A stretch of DNA of 64,000 nt. It comes from Paractinoplanes lichenicola. Lineage in GTDB: Bacteria > Actinomycetota > Actinomycetes > Mycobacteriales > Micromonosporaceae. Where the stretch lies: the NCBI RefSeq assembly GCF_016785085.1, contig NZ_JAENHO010000001.1, positions 806,001 to 870,000 on the forward strand, written 5' to 3'. Both the position numbers and the translations under genes were made by a program. The notes beneath the pieces are model-generated. The model worked only from the letters and a program-made list of their open reading frames with translations, was not told the DNA's origin and ran no database searches. Positions 16,379 to 24,744 of this stretch are shown piece after piece; within the stretch, counting starts at the first letter, position 1; each line of letters opens with the position of its first letter.

Positions 16379-16417
16379 CGCCGCAGCCCCGCACGCAGCT
16401 CGTGCGGGGCTGCGGCG
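16379..16417 (+). terminator. Rho-independent-type terminator after the starter operon
   Basis: A perfect 16-base-pair GC-rich stem (16379-16394 with 16402-16417) around a 7-base loop begins nine bases after the DAHP synthase stop. It is followed by a short TTG rather than a T-run, as is common in actinomycetes. It separates the starter operon from the SARP gene downstream. Confidence 0.85.
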
Positions 16418-16522
16418 TTGTCCGCCTCCATCGCGAACAGCCCGGGGGCAGAGCGGTAATCAAGGAGCGCTGCACCGGTCACCCGTAGTTTCCCGACAGT
16501 GAAGGGATTTGGGTGATCTTCG

Positions 16523-18358
16523 ATGGAGCTCCGCATACTGGGATCGATTGAACTCTGGACGGGCAGTTCCCTGGCCGACATCGGCCCCGCACGGCAACGC
16601 GGCATCCTCGGTGCCCTGCTGGTCGATCCCGAACGGCCCGTGCCGCTGGAATCCCTGGTCGACCGCGTCTGGGGAGACCGGCCGCCGACGGGAGTCCGCA
16701 ACGTCGTGCACACGTACGTCACCCGGCTGCGCCGCGCGTTCGCCCGGGTCTCGGCGGAGCTGCCCGAGCCGATCAACGTGGTCCGGTCGCCGGCCGGCTA
16801 CGTGGTCGCGACGGATCTCGGCGCGATCGACCTGGTGCGGTTCCGCCGGCTGCTCAAGAGCGCCCAGCAGGACGGCCTCGGCGACCAGGAGCGCAGCACG
16901 CTGCTCCAGCAGGCGCTGCACCTGTGGCGGGGCGACGCGCTGGGCGGCATGCACAGCGACTGGGCGGCCCGGGCCCGCGAGACGCTGCGGCAGCTGCACC
17001 ACGAGGCGCTCAGCCAGTGGGCGGACGCCGAGATCCGGCTCGAGCGCCCCGGCACCGTGCTGCCCGACCTGCGGGCCGCGCTGCTGACCGACCCCCTCTC
17101 CGAGCAGATCTGCGAGCGCCTGATGCTCGCGCTCTACATGGAGGGCCGCAGCGTCGACGCCCTCGAGTACTACCAGTCGATGCGCCAGCTGATCGCCAAG
17201 GAGCTGGGCACGGATCCGTCGCGGCGGCTGCAGCAGCTCTACGGGACGATCCTGCGGGGCAAGGCGGCCGATCCCGCGCCGGCGCCCGCCCGGAGCGCCG
17301 CCCCGCCGGAGACCCCCGTACCGCCGCCCGCCGTGGTCCCGATGATGCTACCGCTCGACCTGCCCGACTTCACCGGCCGCGAGCGCGAGCTCGACGTGGT
17401 GCAGCGGACCCTGACCCGGCCCACCGCCTCCCAGCCGCCCGCCGTGCTGCTGGTCGGTGGCGGCGGCGCCGGCAAGACCGCCCTGGCCGTACGGGTGGGG
17501 CACCGGCACCGATCCGCCTTCCCGGACGGGCAGTTGTACGCCGCCCTGCGCGGCAGCGGCCCACGTCCGGCCGACCCGCACGCGGTGCAGGGCCGCCTGT
17601 TGCGGGCCCTGGGCACGGGGCCCGACCGGATCCCGGCCGACCCCGACGAGCGGGCCGAGGTCTACCGGCTGGCCCTCGCCGGGCGGCAGCTGCTGCTCAC
17701 GCTGGACGACGCGGCCGACGACGAGCAGGTGCAGCCGCTGCTGCCGGGCAGCGGGGAGACCGCGGTGCTGATCACCAGCCGGGGCCGGCTCAGCACGCCG
17801 CTCGGGGCCCGCGTGGTGCCGCTGGCCGGGTTGCCCCACGGGCACAGCGTGCGGCTGCTGGCGCAGATGCTGGGCACGGAGCGGGTCAACCGGGAGCCGG
17901 CCGCGGCCGCCGCGATCGCCCGTTACTGCGCCGGGCTGCCCCTGGCCCTGCGCGCCGCGGCCGTCCGGCTCAACACCCGCCCCCACTGGTCGCTGCACCG
18001 CTTCGCGGAACGGCTCAGCGACGAGTACCGGCGGCTGGACGAGCTGGCCCACAGCTCGCTGAGCGTGCACGCCAGCTTCACGGCGTCGTACAACGCGCTG
18101 CCCGACGACGCCCGCGAGGCGCTGCGCTGCCTGGCCGACCTGGCCGTGCCCGAGTTCGACGCGCATCTGGCCTGTCCGGTGCTGGGCAAGGACTTCGCGA
18201 CGGTCGAGGACGCCTGCGAGCAACTGGTCGAGGCGCACTTCCTGACCGTGGCCGAGTCCGAAGTGGCCGGTCTGCCGACCCGCTATCGGCTCGACGGCCT
18301 GCAACGCAGCTTCGCCTACGGGCTTCGCACCGCCGCGGCCGTGCAGCCGTCGGTTTAG
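16523..18358 (+). CDS. AfsR-like SARP regulator with NB-ARC ATPase domain
   Basis: A 611-residue activator. Residues 1-95 form the OmpR-like winged-helix DNA-binding domain, about 100-250 the bacterial transcriptional activation domain, and about 280-610 an NB-ARC-type ATPase with Walker A GGGGAGKT near residue 312 and Walker B LLLTLDD. The tetratricopeptide repeats of full-length AfsR are missing, giving a mid-length SARP. It has its own upstream region after the terminator at 16379. Its two flanking operons carry matching SARP-type direct repeats at 10273 and 18386, so it is the best candidate for the pathway activator of both. The smaller SARP at 32251 is the other candidate. Confidence 0.9.
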   Translation: MELRILGSIELWTGSSLADIGPARQRGILGALLVDPERPVPLESLVDRVWGDRPPTGVRNVVHTYVTRLRRAFARVSAELPEPINVVRSPAGYVVATDLGAIDLVRFRRLLKSAQQDGLGDQERSTLLQQALHLWRGDALGGMHSDWAARARETLRQLHHEALSQWADAEIRLERPGTVLPDLRAALLTDPLSEQICERLMLALYMEGRSVDALEYYQSMRQLIAKELGTDPSRRLQQLYGTILRGKAADPAPAPARSAAPPETPVPPPAVVPMMLPLDLPDFTGRERELDVVQRTLTRPTASQPPAVLLVGGGGAGKTALAVRVGHRHRSAFPDGQLYAALRGSGPRPADPHAVQGRLLRALGTGPDRIPADPDERAEVYRLALAGRQLLLTLDDAADDEQVQPLLPGSGETAVLITSRGRLSTPLGARVVPLAGLPHGHSVRLLAQMLGTERVNREPAAAAAIARYCAGLPLALRAAAVRLNTRPHWSLHRFAERLSDEYRRLDELAHSSLSVHASFTASYNALPDDAREALRCLADLAVPEFDAHLACPVLGKDFATVEDACEQLVEAHFLTVAESEVAGLPTRYRLDGLQRSFAYGLRTAAAVQPSV

Positions 18359-18369
18359 CGCGCCGACCA

Positions 18370-18429
18370 GGCAGTACACCTGCGGTCAAGACACGCTCCA
18401 GTCCCCCGCCCACCGCGGTGTCCCACTGT
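18370..18429 (+). promoter_or_regulatory. SARP-type operator and promoter of the elongation operon
   Basis: This region repeats the architecture found at 10257. GGCAGTACACC lies at 18370-18380, TCAAGAC at 18386, TCCAGTC at 18397 and GCCCACC at 18408, at 11-base spacing, then CACTGT at 18424 as a possible -10. It starts 11 bases after the SARP gene and drives the carboxylase gene at 18476. Confidence 0.75.
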
Positions 18430-18475
18430 ATTTCCAGGGCCCCGCAGCGACAGGGCAGGACAGAGAGGAATCTCG

Positions 18476-20017
18476 ATGGCTCTTCCGGACGCTCCCCAGG
18501 CCGTGTTGGCGGGGCTCGGCGAGACCAACGCCGAGACGCCGCCGGCGACGGTGCCGGACCGCACGATGGCGGACCTGGCCGACGAGCTCTCCGTCCGCCG
18601 GTCGGCGGCCCACTTCGGGCACGATCCGGAGGCCGACGCCCACCACCTCGCGCAGGGCAAGCTGCTGGCCCGCCAGCGCATCGACAAGCTGCTCGACCAG
18701 GGCACGTTCACCGAGCTCGGCACGTTCGCCGAGCACCCGGCGGCGGGCCTCGGCCCGGCCGACCCGCGGCCCGAGGGCGACGGCGTCATCACGGGCTGGG
18801 GCGAGATCGACGGCCGCAAGGTCTTCGTCTTCGCCCACGACGCCCGGGTGCGCGGCGGCGCGCTGGGTGCCACGTTCGCCGCGAAGATCCACCAGCTGCT
18901 GGACTTCGCCGACTCGGTCGGCACCCCGGTCATCGGTCTCAACGACGGTGGCGGCGCCCGCATCCAGGAGGGGCTCGACGCGCTGGCCGGCTTTGGCAAG
19001 CTCTTCGCCCGCAACGTCCGCGCGTCGGGCGTGGTGCCGCAGATCAGCGTCGTGCTCGGCTCCTGCGCGGGCGGCGCGGTCTACTCCCCGGCGCTGACCG
19101 ACTTCACGTTCATGGTCGAGGGCATGGCCACCATGTTCATCACCGGCCCCGACGTGGTCCACGCGGTGACCGGCGAGAAGGTCACGCCGGAGGAGCTCGG
19201 TGGCGCCTACACCCACGGCACCCGCACCGGCGTGGCCAGCTTCGTGACCCCGGACGAGGAGTCCTGCTTCTCCGGCGTCCGGGAGTTGCTGTCCTACCTG
19301 CCGTCGAACAACGCCGAGCCGCCGCCGCACCGCCGGCCCCTGGACGCGCCGGACCGCCGCTGCGAGGAGCTGCTGCGCCTGGTGCCGGTGGACGACCGGA
19401 CCCCGTACGACATCCGGACGGTCATCGACCACGTCGTCGACGACGGCGACTACCTGGAGGTCCAGGAGAACTGGGCCACCAACATCGTCTGCGTCCTGGC
19501 CCGCCTGGACGGCCACCCGGTGGGCGTCGTCGGCAACCAGCCCGCCGCCATGGCCGGGGTGCTCGACATCGACTCGGCCGAGAAGGCGGCCCGGTTCGTC
19601 CGCACGTGCGACGCCTTCAACATCCCGCTCGTGACGCTCGTGGACGTGCCGGGGTTCATGCCCGGCACCGACCAGGAGCACAACGCGATCATCCGGCGCG
19701 GCGCGAAGCTGTTGTACGCGTACTGCGAGGCGACGGTGCCGCGCGTGCAGGTGGTGCTGCGCAAGGCGTTCGGCGCCGCGTACATCGTCATGGACTCCAA
19801 GTCGATCGGCGCCGACCTGTCGTTCGCCTGGCCCTCCAACCGGATGGCCGTGACCGCCGAGCAGGTCACCAACCCCTTCGCCGCGGCCCGCCACGGGCAC
19901 GTCGACGACGTCATCGACCCCGCCGACACCCGGCGGACGCTGATCAAGTCGCTGGACATGCTGCGCACCAAGCGGGTCCGCGAACCCCTGCGCAAACACG
20001 GCAACGAGCCGCTGTGA
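18476..20017 (+). CDS. Acyl-CoA carboxylase beta subunit (acetyl-CoA type)
   Basis: A 513-residue carboxyltransferase of the AccB/PccB family. Typical blocks are GKLLARQRIDKLLD, the first oxyanion GGGARIQEG and GSCAGGAVYSPALTDF, and the C-terminal VPGFMPGTDQE. In AAYIVMDSKS the specificity position is Ile437. In known actinomycete enzymes Ile at this site goes with acetyl-CoA use, while Asp goes with propionyl-CoA, so malonyl-CoA is the likely product. The biotin carboxylase alpha subunit is not in the window and must be shared with the host. The gene opens the elongation operon and overlaps the epsilon subunit by 4 bases (GTGA). Confidence 0.92.
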   Translation: MALPDAPQAVLAGLGETNAETPPATVPDRTMADLADELSVRRSAAHFGHDPEADAHHLAQGKLLARQRIDKLLDQGTFTELGTFAEHPAAGLGPADPRPEGDGVITGWGEIDGRKVFVFAHDARVRGGALGATFAAKIHQLLDFADSVGTPVIGLNDGGGARIQEGLDALAGFGKLFARNVRASGVVPQISVVLGSCAGGAVYSPALTDFTFMVEGMATMFITGPDVVHAVTGEKVTPEELGGAYTHGTRTGVASFVTPDEESCFSGVRELLSYLPSNNAEPPPHRRPLDAPDRRCEELLRLVPVDDRTPYDIRTVIDHVVDDGDYLEVQENWATNIVCVLARLDGHPVGVVGNQPAAMAGVLDIDSAEKAARFVRTCDAFNIPLVTLVDVPGFMPGTDQEHNAIIRRGAKLLYAYCEATVPRVQVVLRKAFGAAYIVMDSKSIGADLSFAWPSNRMAVTAEQVTNPFAAARHGHVDDVIDPADTRRTLIKSLDMLRTKRVREPLRKHGNEPL

Positions 20018-20199
20018 ACCCGCCCCCGGACGAACTGACCGCCCTGCTGATCCTGCTCACCACGGTGCGCCGGGCCACCGACCGGCCCGCGCCGGCGACC
20101 GGACTCGGCTGGGGCGCCCGGGTCACGTGGACCCGCCCCGCGCCGGCCCCGCTCGCCCGGCGCCACACCCCCACCCGGAGATACGGAAGGAACACCTGA
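20014..20199 (+). CDS. Acyl-CoA carboxylase epsilon subunit
   Basis: A 61-residue protein starting at a GTG that overlaps the carboxylase beta stop. The N-terminal PPPDELTALLILLTTVRRA resembles the helix of actinomycete AccE/PccE subunits, which bind and stimulate the beta subunit. The C-terminal half is Pro/Arg-rich and low in complexity, as in that family. Its stop shares one base with the malonyltransferase ATG, consistent with translational coupling. Assignment rests mainly on position, size and the N-terminal pattern. Confidence 0.7.
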   Translation: MNPPPDELTALLILLTTVRRATDRPAPATGLGWGARVTWTRPAPAPLARRHTPTRRYGRNT

Positions 20200-21197
20200 T
20201 GACCAGTCGGAACGGCTCCGTCAGCCTCGGCACGCCCACCGGCTGCCTGGCCATGTTTCCCGGGCAGGGCTCCCAGCGAGCCGGCATGGCCGAATACCTG
20301 ATCAAGGCCTACCCCTCGGCCCGGCGGTTGTTCGCCCGCGCCGACGAGATCCTGGGCCTGCCGCTGTCGCGGATCTGCGTGAGCGGCAGCGCCGAGGAGC
20401 TCGGCCGCACCGAGATCACCCAGCCCGCGATCGCCACGACCAGCCTCGCCGTGTGGCACCTGCTGCAGTCGGCGGGCTACCGGCCGGCCGCGACCACGGG
20501 CCACAGCCTCGGCGAATATCCGGCCCTGGTCGCGGCCGAGGTGCTGACCCTGGAGTCGGCCCTGGAGCTGGTGCGGCTGCGCGGCCGGCTGATGGGCGAG
20601 GTGGCCCGCGAGGTGCCCGGCGCGATGGCGGCCGTCGTGGGGCTGCCCGCCGACCAGGTGGTGGCGGCCTGCGGCGGGGCCGGGGACGCCGGCCTGGTGC
20701 AGATCGCGAACTACAACGAGCCGCTGCAGACCGTCATCTCGGGCCACGCCCACGCCGTCGAGCAGGCCGGCAAGGCCGCGCTGGAGGCCGGCGCCGACCG
20801 GGTCGTGCCGCTGGACGTGAGCGCGCCCTTCCACTGCTCGCTGATGAACGCGGTCGAGGAGGAGTTCACCGCGGCGCTGGCGGCCCAGCCGTTCGCCGAC
20901 CCCGTCCTGCCGGTGATCAGCTCGGTCACCGGCACGTACGTCCGCTCGGGGGAAGAAGCCCGGGAACTGCTGCGGCGTCAGCTCACCGGGCCCGTCCGCT
21001 GGGTCGAGGTGCTGCGCACGGCGGCCCGGCACCCGGTGGGCGCCTACACCGAGATCGGCCCCGGCCGGGTGCTCAGCGGGCTGGCCCGCCGGACCCTCGG
21101 CGAGGTGCGGATCCGCTCGACCGGCGACCCGCGCCGGCTGACGGCGATCTACGGCGCGCTGGCGCCGGACCAGTGGCAGCCCGCCCTGGCCTCCTGA
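20199..21197 (+). CDS. Malonyl-CoA:ACP acyltransferase (FabD-like)
   Basis: A 332-residue acyltransferase that moves malonyl from CoA to ACP. It has the N-terminal FPGQGSQ, the nucleophile motif GHSLGEY, NYNEPLQTVISG and the catalytic His in APFHCSLM, all as in FabD. A dedicated copy in a type II cluster is not universal, since many clusters borrow the fatty-acid enzyme. Here it follows the carboxylase subunits directly, forming a small malonyl supply line for the extended ACP gene immediately downstream. The ATG at 20199 follows GGAAGGAAC and shares a base with the upstream stop. Confidence 0.93.
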   Translation: MTSRNGSVSLGTPTGCLAMFPGQGSQRAGMAEYLIKAYPSARRLFARADEILGLPLSRICVSGSAEELGRTEITQPAIATTSLAVWHLLQSAGYRPAATTGHSLGEYPALVAAEVLTLESALELVRLRGRLMGEVAREVPGAMAAVVGLPADQVVAACGGAGDAGLVQIANYNEPLQTVISGHAHAVEQAGKAALEAGADRVVPLDVSAPFHCSLMNAVEEEFTAALAAQPFADPVLPVISSVTGTYVRSGEEARELLRRQLTGPVRWVEVLRTAARHPVGAYTEIGPGRVLSGLARRTLGEVRIRSTGDPRRLTAIYGALAPDQWQPALAS

Positions 21198-21240
21198 CCA
21201 CCCCATCCATCACCGCAGTTCTCACGAAGGGTAAGAGCAC

Positions 21241-21654
21241 ATGTCGTACGAGGGGAAAGACTTCGGCGCCATCGTCCAGGAGGCGGTCGCCGACGCGCTG
21301 GGCATCGATCTCGAGGAGGTCGTTCCCGAGGCCACGCTGCTGGGCGACCTCGACGCCGAGTCGATCGACCTGCTCGACGTCCTGTTCCGCATCGAGAAGG
21401 CGGCGGACGTGAAGATCAAGGTCGCGGACATGGCCGAGCTGCTGCAGGGCGGCATTCCCGACGAGGAGTTCGCCGACGAGAACGACATCATCAACGAGGT
21501 CGGCCTGGCCCAGCTCAAGAAGTCGCTGCCGCAGATCGATGTGGAGGAACTGTCCGGCAAGCTCACGGCGGACGAGGTGCTCACCCTGTTCACCGTCCAG
21601 AACCTGACGGATTTGGTGACTCAGCGTGCCGCCCTCGCCACAGCCGCAGCGTGA
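21241..21654 (+). CDS. Extended acyl carrier protein (ACP2) with inserted segment
   Basis: A 137-residue ACP, far longer than the usual 80 or so. The attachment site is Ser41 in DAESIDLLDVLFRIEK, at normal distance from the N-terminus. After helix II there is an acidic insertion, about residues 60-115 (LLQGGIPDEEFADENDII and following), before a closing helix TVQNLTDLV. Similar long ACPs are known in type II systems that make highly reducing polyenes. It sits between the malonyltransferase and the AcpS gene, so it is most likely the extension ACP used by the KS/CLF pairs. Confidence 0.88.
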   Translation: MSYEGKDFGAIVQEAVADALGIDLEEVVPEATLLGDLDAESIDLLDVLFRIEKAADVKIKVADMAELLQGGIPDEEFADENDIINEVGLAQLKKSLPQIDVEELSGKLTADEVLTLFTVQNLTDLVTQRAALATAAA

Positions 21655-22129
21655 GCAGGGCGCGGGGCGGTCGCCGGACCGCCCCGCCCCGCCGCCGCAG
21701 GTGCGTACCGGCATCGATGTGGCCGACGTGGCCCGGGTCGAGGAGCTGATGACCTCGGTCCCCGGGCTGCAGGAACGGGTCTTCACGCCGCGCGAGCTGG
21801 CCTACTGCTATCGGCACCGGCGGGCCGGCGAGCACCTGGCCGGGCGCTGGGCCGCCAAGGAGGCCGTGCTCAAGAGCTTCGGCACCGGCATGGGCCCCCG
21901 GATGGAGTGGACGGACATCGAGGTGGTCAACGACCGCAACGGACGTCCCCGGGTGCACCTGTACGGCGAGGTCGAGGCGGTCGCCCGGTCGTTCGGCATG
22001 CACCACATCGAGATCTCCGTGAGCCACAGCGCCGGTATCGCCGTGGCCCACGCCGTCATGGTGTGCCTGCCCGGCGCATCAACCCGCTACCCGGACCTGG
22101 CAGAAGGAGACGATCGGCATGAGGTTTGA
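21626..22129 (+). CDS. AcpS-type 4'-phosphopantetheinyl transferase
   Basis: A 167-residue protein of the holo-ACP synthase family. The metal-binding TGIDVADVARVEEL and WAAKEAVLKSFGTG motifs and the C-terminal EISVSHS are present. It would convert ACP1 and ACP2 to their holo forms. The frame starts at a GTG at 21626 inside the ACP2 gene (29-base overlap), giving a Pro-rich extension. An in-frame GTG at 21701 would remove the extension and place the start right at the conserved core; neither has a strong ribosome-binding site. A dedicated AcpS in the cluster may reflect the unusual shape of ACP2. Confidence 0.88.
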   Translation: MPPSPQPQREQGAGRSPDRPAPPPQVRTGIDVADVARVEELMTSVPGLQERVFTPRELAYCYRHRRAGEHLAGRWAAKEAVLKSFGTGMGPRMEWTDIEVVNDRNGRPRVHLYGEVEAVARSFGMHHIEISVSHSAGIAVAHAVMVCLPGASTRYPDLAEGDDRHEV

Positions 22130-22162
22130 CGGCCGGCAGAGGCTGCGGACGGAGGCGCCGCG

Positions 22163-23434
22163 ATGAACCGCAGGGTGGTCGTCACCGGCGTGGGCGCCGT
22201 CACGCCGCTGGGCAACGACGCGCCGAGCACGTGGCAGGCGCTGACCGAGGGGCGCAGCGGAGTCGGTCAGCTGACCTCCATCGACACCACCGGATTCGAG
22301 GTGACCATCGCCGGCGAGGTCAAGGACTTCGACCTCGCCGAGGTGGTGCCCGGTTCGGTCGGCCTGCGGCACCTGCTGCGGCCGGGCACCTTCGGCGTCG
22401 GCGCGGCGTGGGAGGCGCTGCGCGACGCGGGTGTCGACAAGCAGACGTACGACGGCGCCGACGTGGGCGTGGCCATGGGCGGCTGCGTGGACCGGCCCGA
22501 CCTGCAGTGGCTGGTCGACGTGGGCGCGCTGCGCGACGAGACCGGCCGGGCCGACGCGTTCACCCCCTATCCGCCGTCGGACGCGCTGGCCTACAGCCAG
22601 AACATCGCCGCCGCGACGATGGCCCGGATGCTCGACGCGACCGGCCCGATGCTGGGCCTGTCCACGGCCTGCTCCAGCTCCGGGCACGCCGTCGGCGAGG
22701 CCTTCCGGCTGCTGCAGGAGGGCGACGCGACGCTGATGCTGGCGGGCGGCTACGACGCGCTGACGACCTGGCTCGACGTGGTCTGCTTCAACCTGCTGGG
22801 CGCGCTGACCAAGGACTTCAACGACGACCCGCAGCGGGCCAGCCGCCCCTTCGACGGCGACCGCACCGGGTTCGTGCTGGGCGAGGGCGGCGTCGTCCTC
22901 GTGCTGGAGGAGCTCGAGGCGGCCCGCGAGCGCGGGGCCACGATCCTCGCCGAGATCCTGGGCTACAGCACGAGCCTGAACGCCTGGCGGATGACTGACT
23001 CGCCGCCCGACGGCAGCGGGGCCATCGAGTCGATGCAGGGGGCGATCGCCGACGCCGGGCTCGAGCCGGCCGACATCGACTACATCGTGGCCCACGGCAC
23101 CAGCACCCCGGGCAACGACCTGTCGGAGACCACCGCGATCAAGAAGGTGTTCGGCGACCACGCCGAGCGGGTGCTGATCAGCTCGCCCAAGTCGATGGCC
23201 GGCCACCTCACCGCGGCGGCCGCCTCGCTGAGCCTGCTGACCGCGATCGGGGCGATCAACCACGGGCTGGTGCCGCCGACCATCAACCAGGAGACGCCCG
23301 ACCGCCGGCTCGGTCTCGACTACGTCGCGAACCAGGCGCGCGAGAAGGACGTGCGGCACGCCCTCATCAACGCGTTCGCCTTCGGCGGCACCAATGTCGG
23401 GCTGGTCGTGGGTCGTTACGAGGAGGAGCGATGA
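22163..23434 (+). CDS. Beta-ketoacyl-ACP synthase, active (KS-alpha)
   Basis: A 423-residue FabF-like ketosynthase with a complete Cys-His-His set: Cys170 in STACSSSGHA, His311 in AHGTSTPGND and His348 in SMAGHLT. GGAGG precedes the ATG at 22163 by seven bases. It overlaps the next gene by 4 bases (ATGA). That gene encodes a ketosynthase-like protein lacking the active-site Cys, so the two form a KS/CLF pair of the type II polyketide kind. It extends ACP-bound chains with malonyl-ACP. It is more like reducing/polyene KS than the aromatic KS-alpha group, judging from the accompanying dehydratases and long ACP. Confidence 0.92.
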   Translation: MNRRVVVTGVGAVTPLGNDAPSTWQALTEGRSGVGQLTSIDTTGFEVTIAGEVKDFDLAEVVPGSVGLRHLLRPGTFGVGAAWEALRDAGVDKQTYDGADVGVAMGGCVDRPDLQWLVDVGALRDETGRADAFTPYPPSDALAYSQNIAAATMARMLDATGPMLGLSTACSSSGHAVGEAFRLLQEGDATLMLAGGYDALTTWLDVVCFNLLGALTKDFNDDPQRASRPFDGDRTGFVLGEGGVVLVLEELEAARERGATILAEILGYSTSLNAWRMTDSPPDGSGAIESMQGAIADAGLEPADIDYIVAHGTSTPGNDLSETTAIKKVFGDHAERVLISSPKSMAGHLTAAAASLSLLTAIGAINHGLVPPTINQETPDRRLGLDYVANQAREKDVRHALINAFAFGGTNVGLVVGRYEEER

Positions 23435-24744
23435 CGAACTCACGGACCGACGGCGGGCGCCAGGTCGTCGTCAGCGGCATCGGCCTGCTGACCACGCTGG
23501 GCGAGGGTCCCGAGGCCAACTGGAAGGCGCTGGTGGCCGGCGAGTCCGGGATCGGCACGATCCGGGCCTACGACCCGGCGCCGCTGCAGACCCGGCTCGG
23601 CGGCGAGATCGCCGAGTTCGACGCCACCCGGTTCGCCACCAAGCGCCAGCTGCGCACCATCAACCGCGGCGACCGCCTGGCGCAAGCCGCGGCCCGGCTC
23701 GCCCTCGATGATGCCGGCCTGCCGCACAACCAGGCCGGCGGCGACGAGCTGGGGCACCGGGCCGGGCTCTATCTCGGCGGCAACAAGTCGCTCGGCCGCA
23801 TGGAGCAGCTGATCGACGAGCTCAAGGTCATCCGCCGCCCGGACGGCTCGGCCGACCTGGCCCACCTGGCCCGGCACGGCGCCACCATCATGCCGCCGCT
23901 GTTCTTCGTCGAGGGCCTGCCCGCGGGTGCGGTCTTCAACATCTCGCAGACGTACGGCATCCGCGGCTCCAGCTCGTTCTTCGCGGGCTACGCGGACGCG
24001 GGCGCCACCGCGATCGGCCGGGCCATGCGGGCCGTACGCCGGGGGGACGCCGACGTGGCGCTCGCGGGCGGCTACGACGACGCCACCAGCTGGTGGTCGA
24101 TGACGCTGCTGGACTCGCTCGGCATCCTGACCACCGAGAACGAGCGCGGCCAGGCGGCGTACCGGCCCTACGACCGCGACCGCAGCGGCGGGCTGCCCGG
24201 CGAGGGCGCCGCGCTGCTGGTGCTGGAGGAGAAGCAGGCCGCCCTGCGCCGCGGCGCCCGCATCTACGCCGAGCTGACCGGCTACGGCGCCGGGCACGAC
24301 GCCCGTACGCCCCCGGCGGCCGACCCCGAGGGCCGCGGCCTGGCCCGCGCGGTGCGGCGCTCGCTGCAGGACGCCCGGCTGAACGCGGGCGACCTCGGCT
24401 ACATCGCGTCGGACGGCGCCGGGACCCGGCTCGGGGACGCCGGCGAGAGCATCGCCCTGCGGGCCGCGCTGGGCGACGACGTGCGGTCGGTGCCGGTCAG
24501 CACGCCCAAGCCGCAGACCGGTCACCTCGTCGGCGGCGGCGGCGCGCTCAACGCCGCGGTGGCCGCGCTGGCCCTGCACCACGGCGTGCTGCCCGCGACG
24601 CTCAACCTCGACCACCCCGACCCGGTGTGCGCCCTGGACCACGTGCGCGGCGGCGCCCGGGAGGCCCGGCCGGCGCACGCGATGGCGCTGGCCCGGGGCA
24701 TCGAGGGGCAGGCCGTGGCGCTGACCCTGGCCCGGCCCTCATGA
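23431..24744 (+). CDS. Chain length factor (KS-beta) lacking catalytic Cys
   Basis: A 437-residue KS-fold protein. The active-site Cys is replaced, apparently by Ala188 in YADAGATAIG; the first His motif is DGAGTRLGD instead of HGTGT. The second His survives in TGHLVGGGG. The usual FGFGG end is changed to LARGIEG. This is the profile of a chain length factor, which pairs with the upstream KS and shapes the product pocket. Its overlaps with both flanking genes (ATGA each side) imply balanced synthesis. It could also help decarboxylate malonyl-ACP, as proposed for some CLFs. Confidence 0.88.
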   Translation: MTNSRTDGGRQVVVSGIGLLTTLGEGPEANWKALVAGESGIGTIRAYDPAPLQTRLGGEIAEFDATRFATKRQLRTINRGDRLAQAAARLALDDAGLPHNQAGGDELGHRAGLYLGGNKSLGRMEQLIDELKVIRRPDGSADLAHLARHGATIMPPLFFVEGLPAGAVFNISQTYGIRGSSSFFAGYADAGATAIGRAMRAVRRGDADVALAGGYDDATSWWSMTLLDSLGILTTENERGQAAYRPYDRDRSGGLPGEGAALLVLEEKQAALRRGARIYAELTGYGAGHDARTPPAADPEGRGLARAVRRSLQDARLNAGDLGYIASDGAGTRLGDAGESIALRAALGDDVRSVPVSTPKPQTGHLVGGGGALNAAVAALALHHGVLPATLNLDHPDPVCALDHVRGGAREARPAHAMALARGIEGQAVALTLARPS

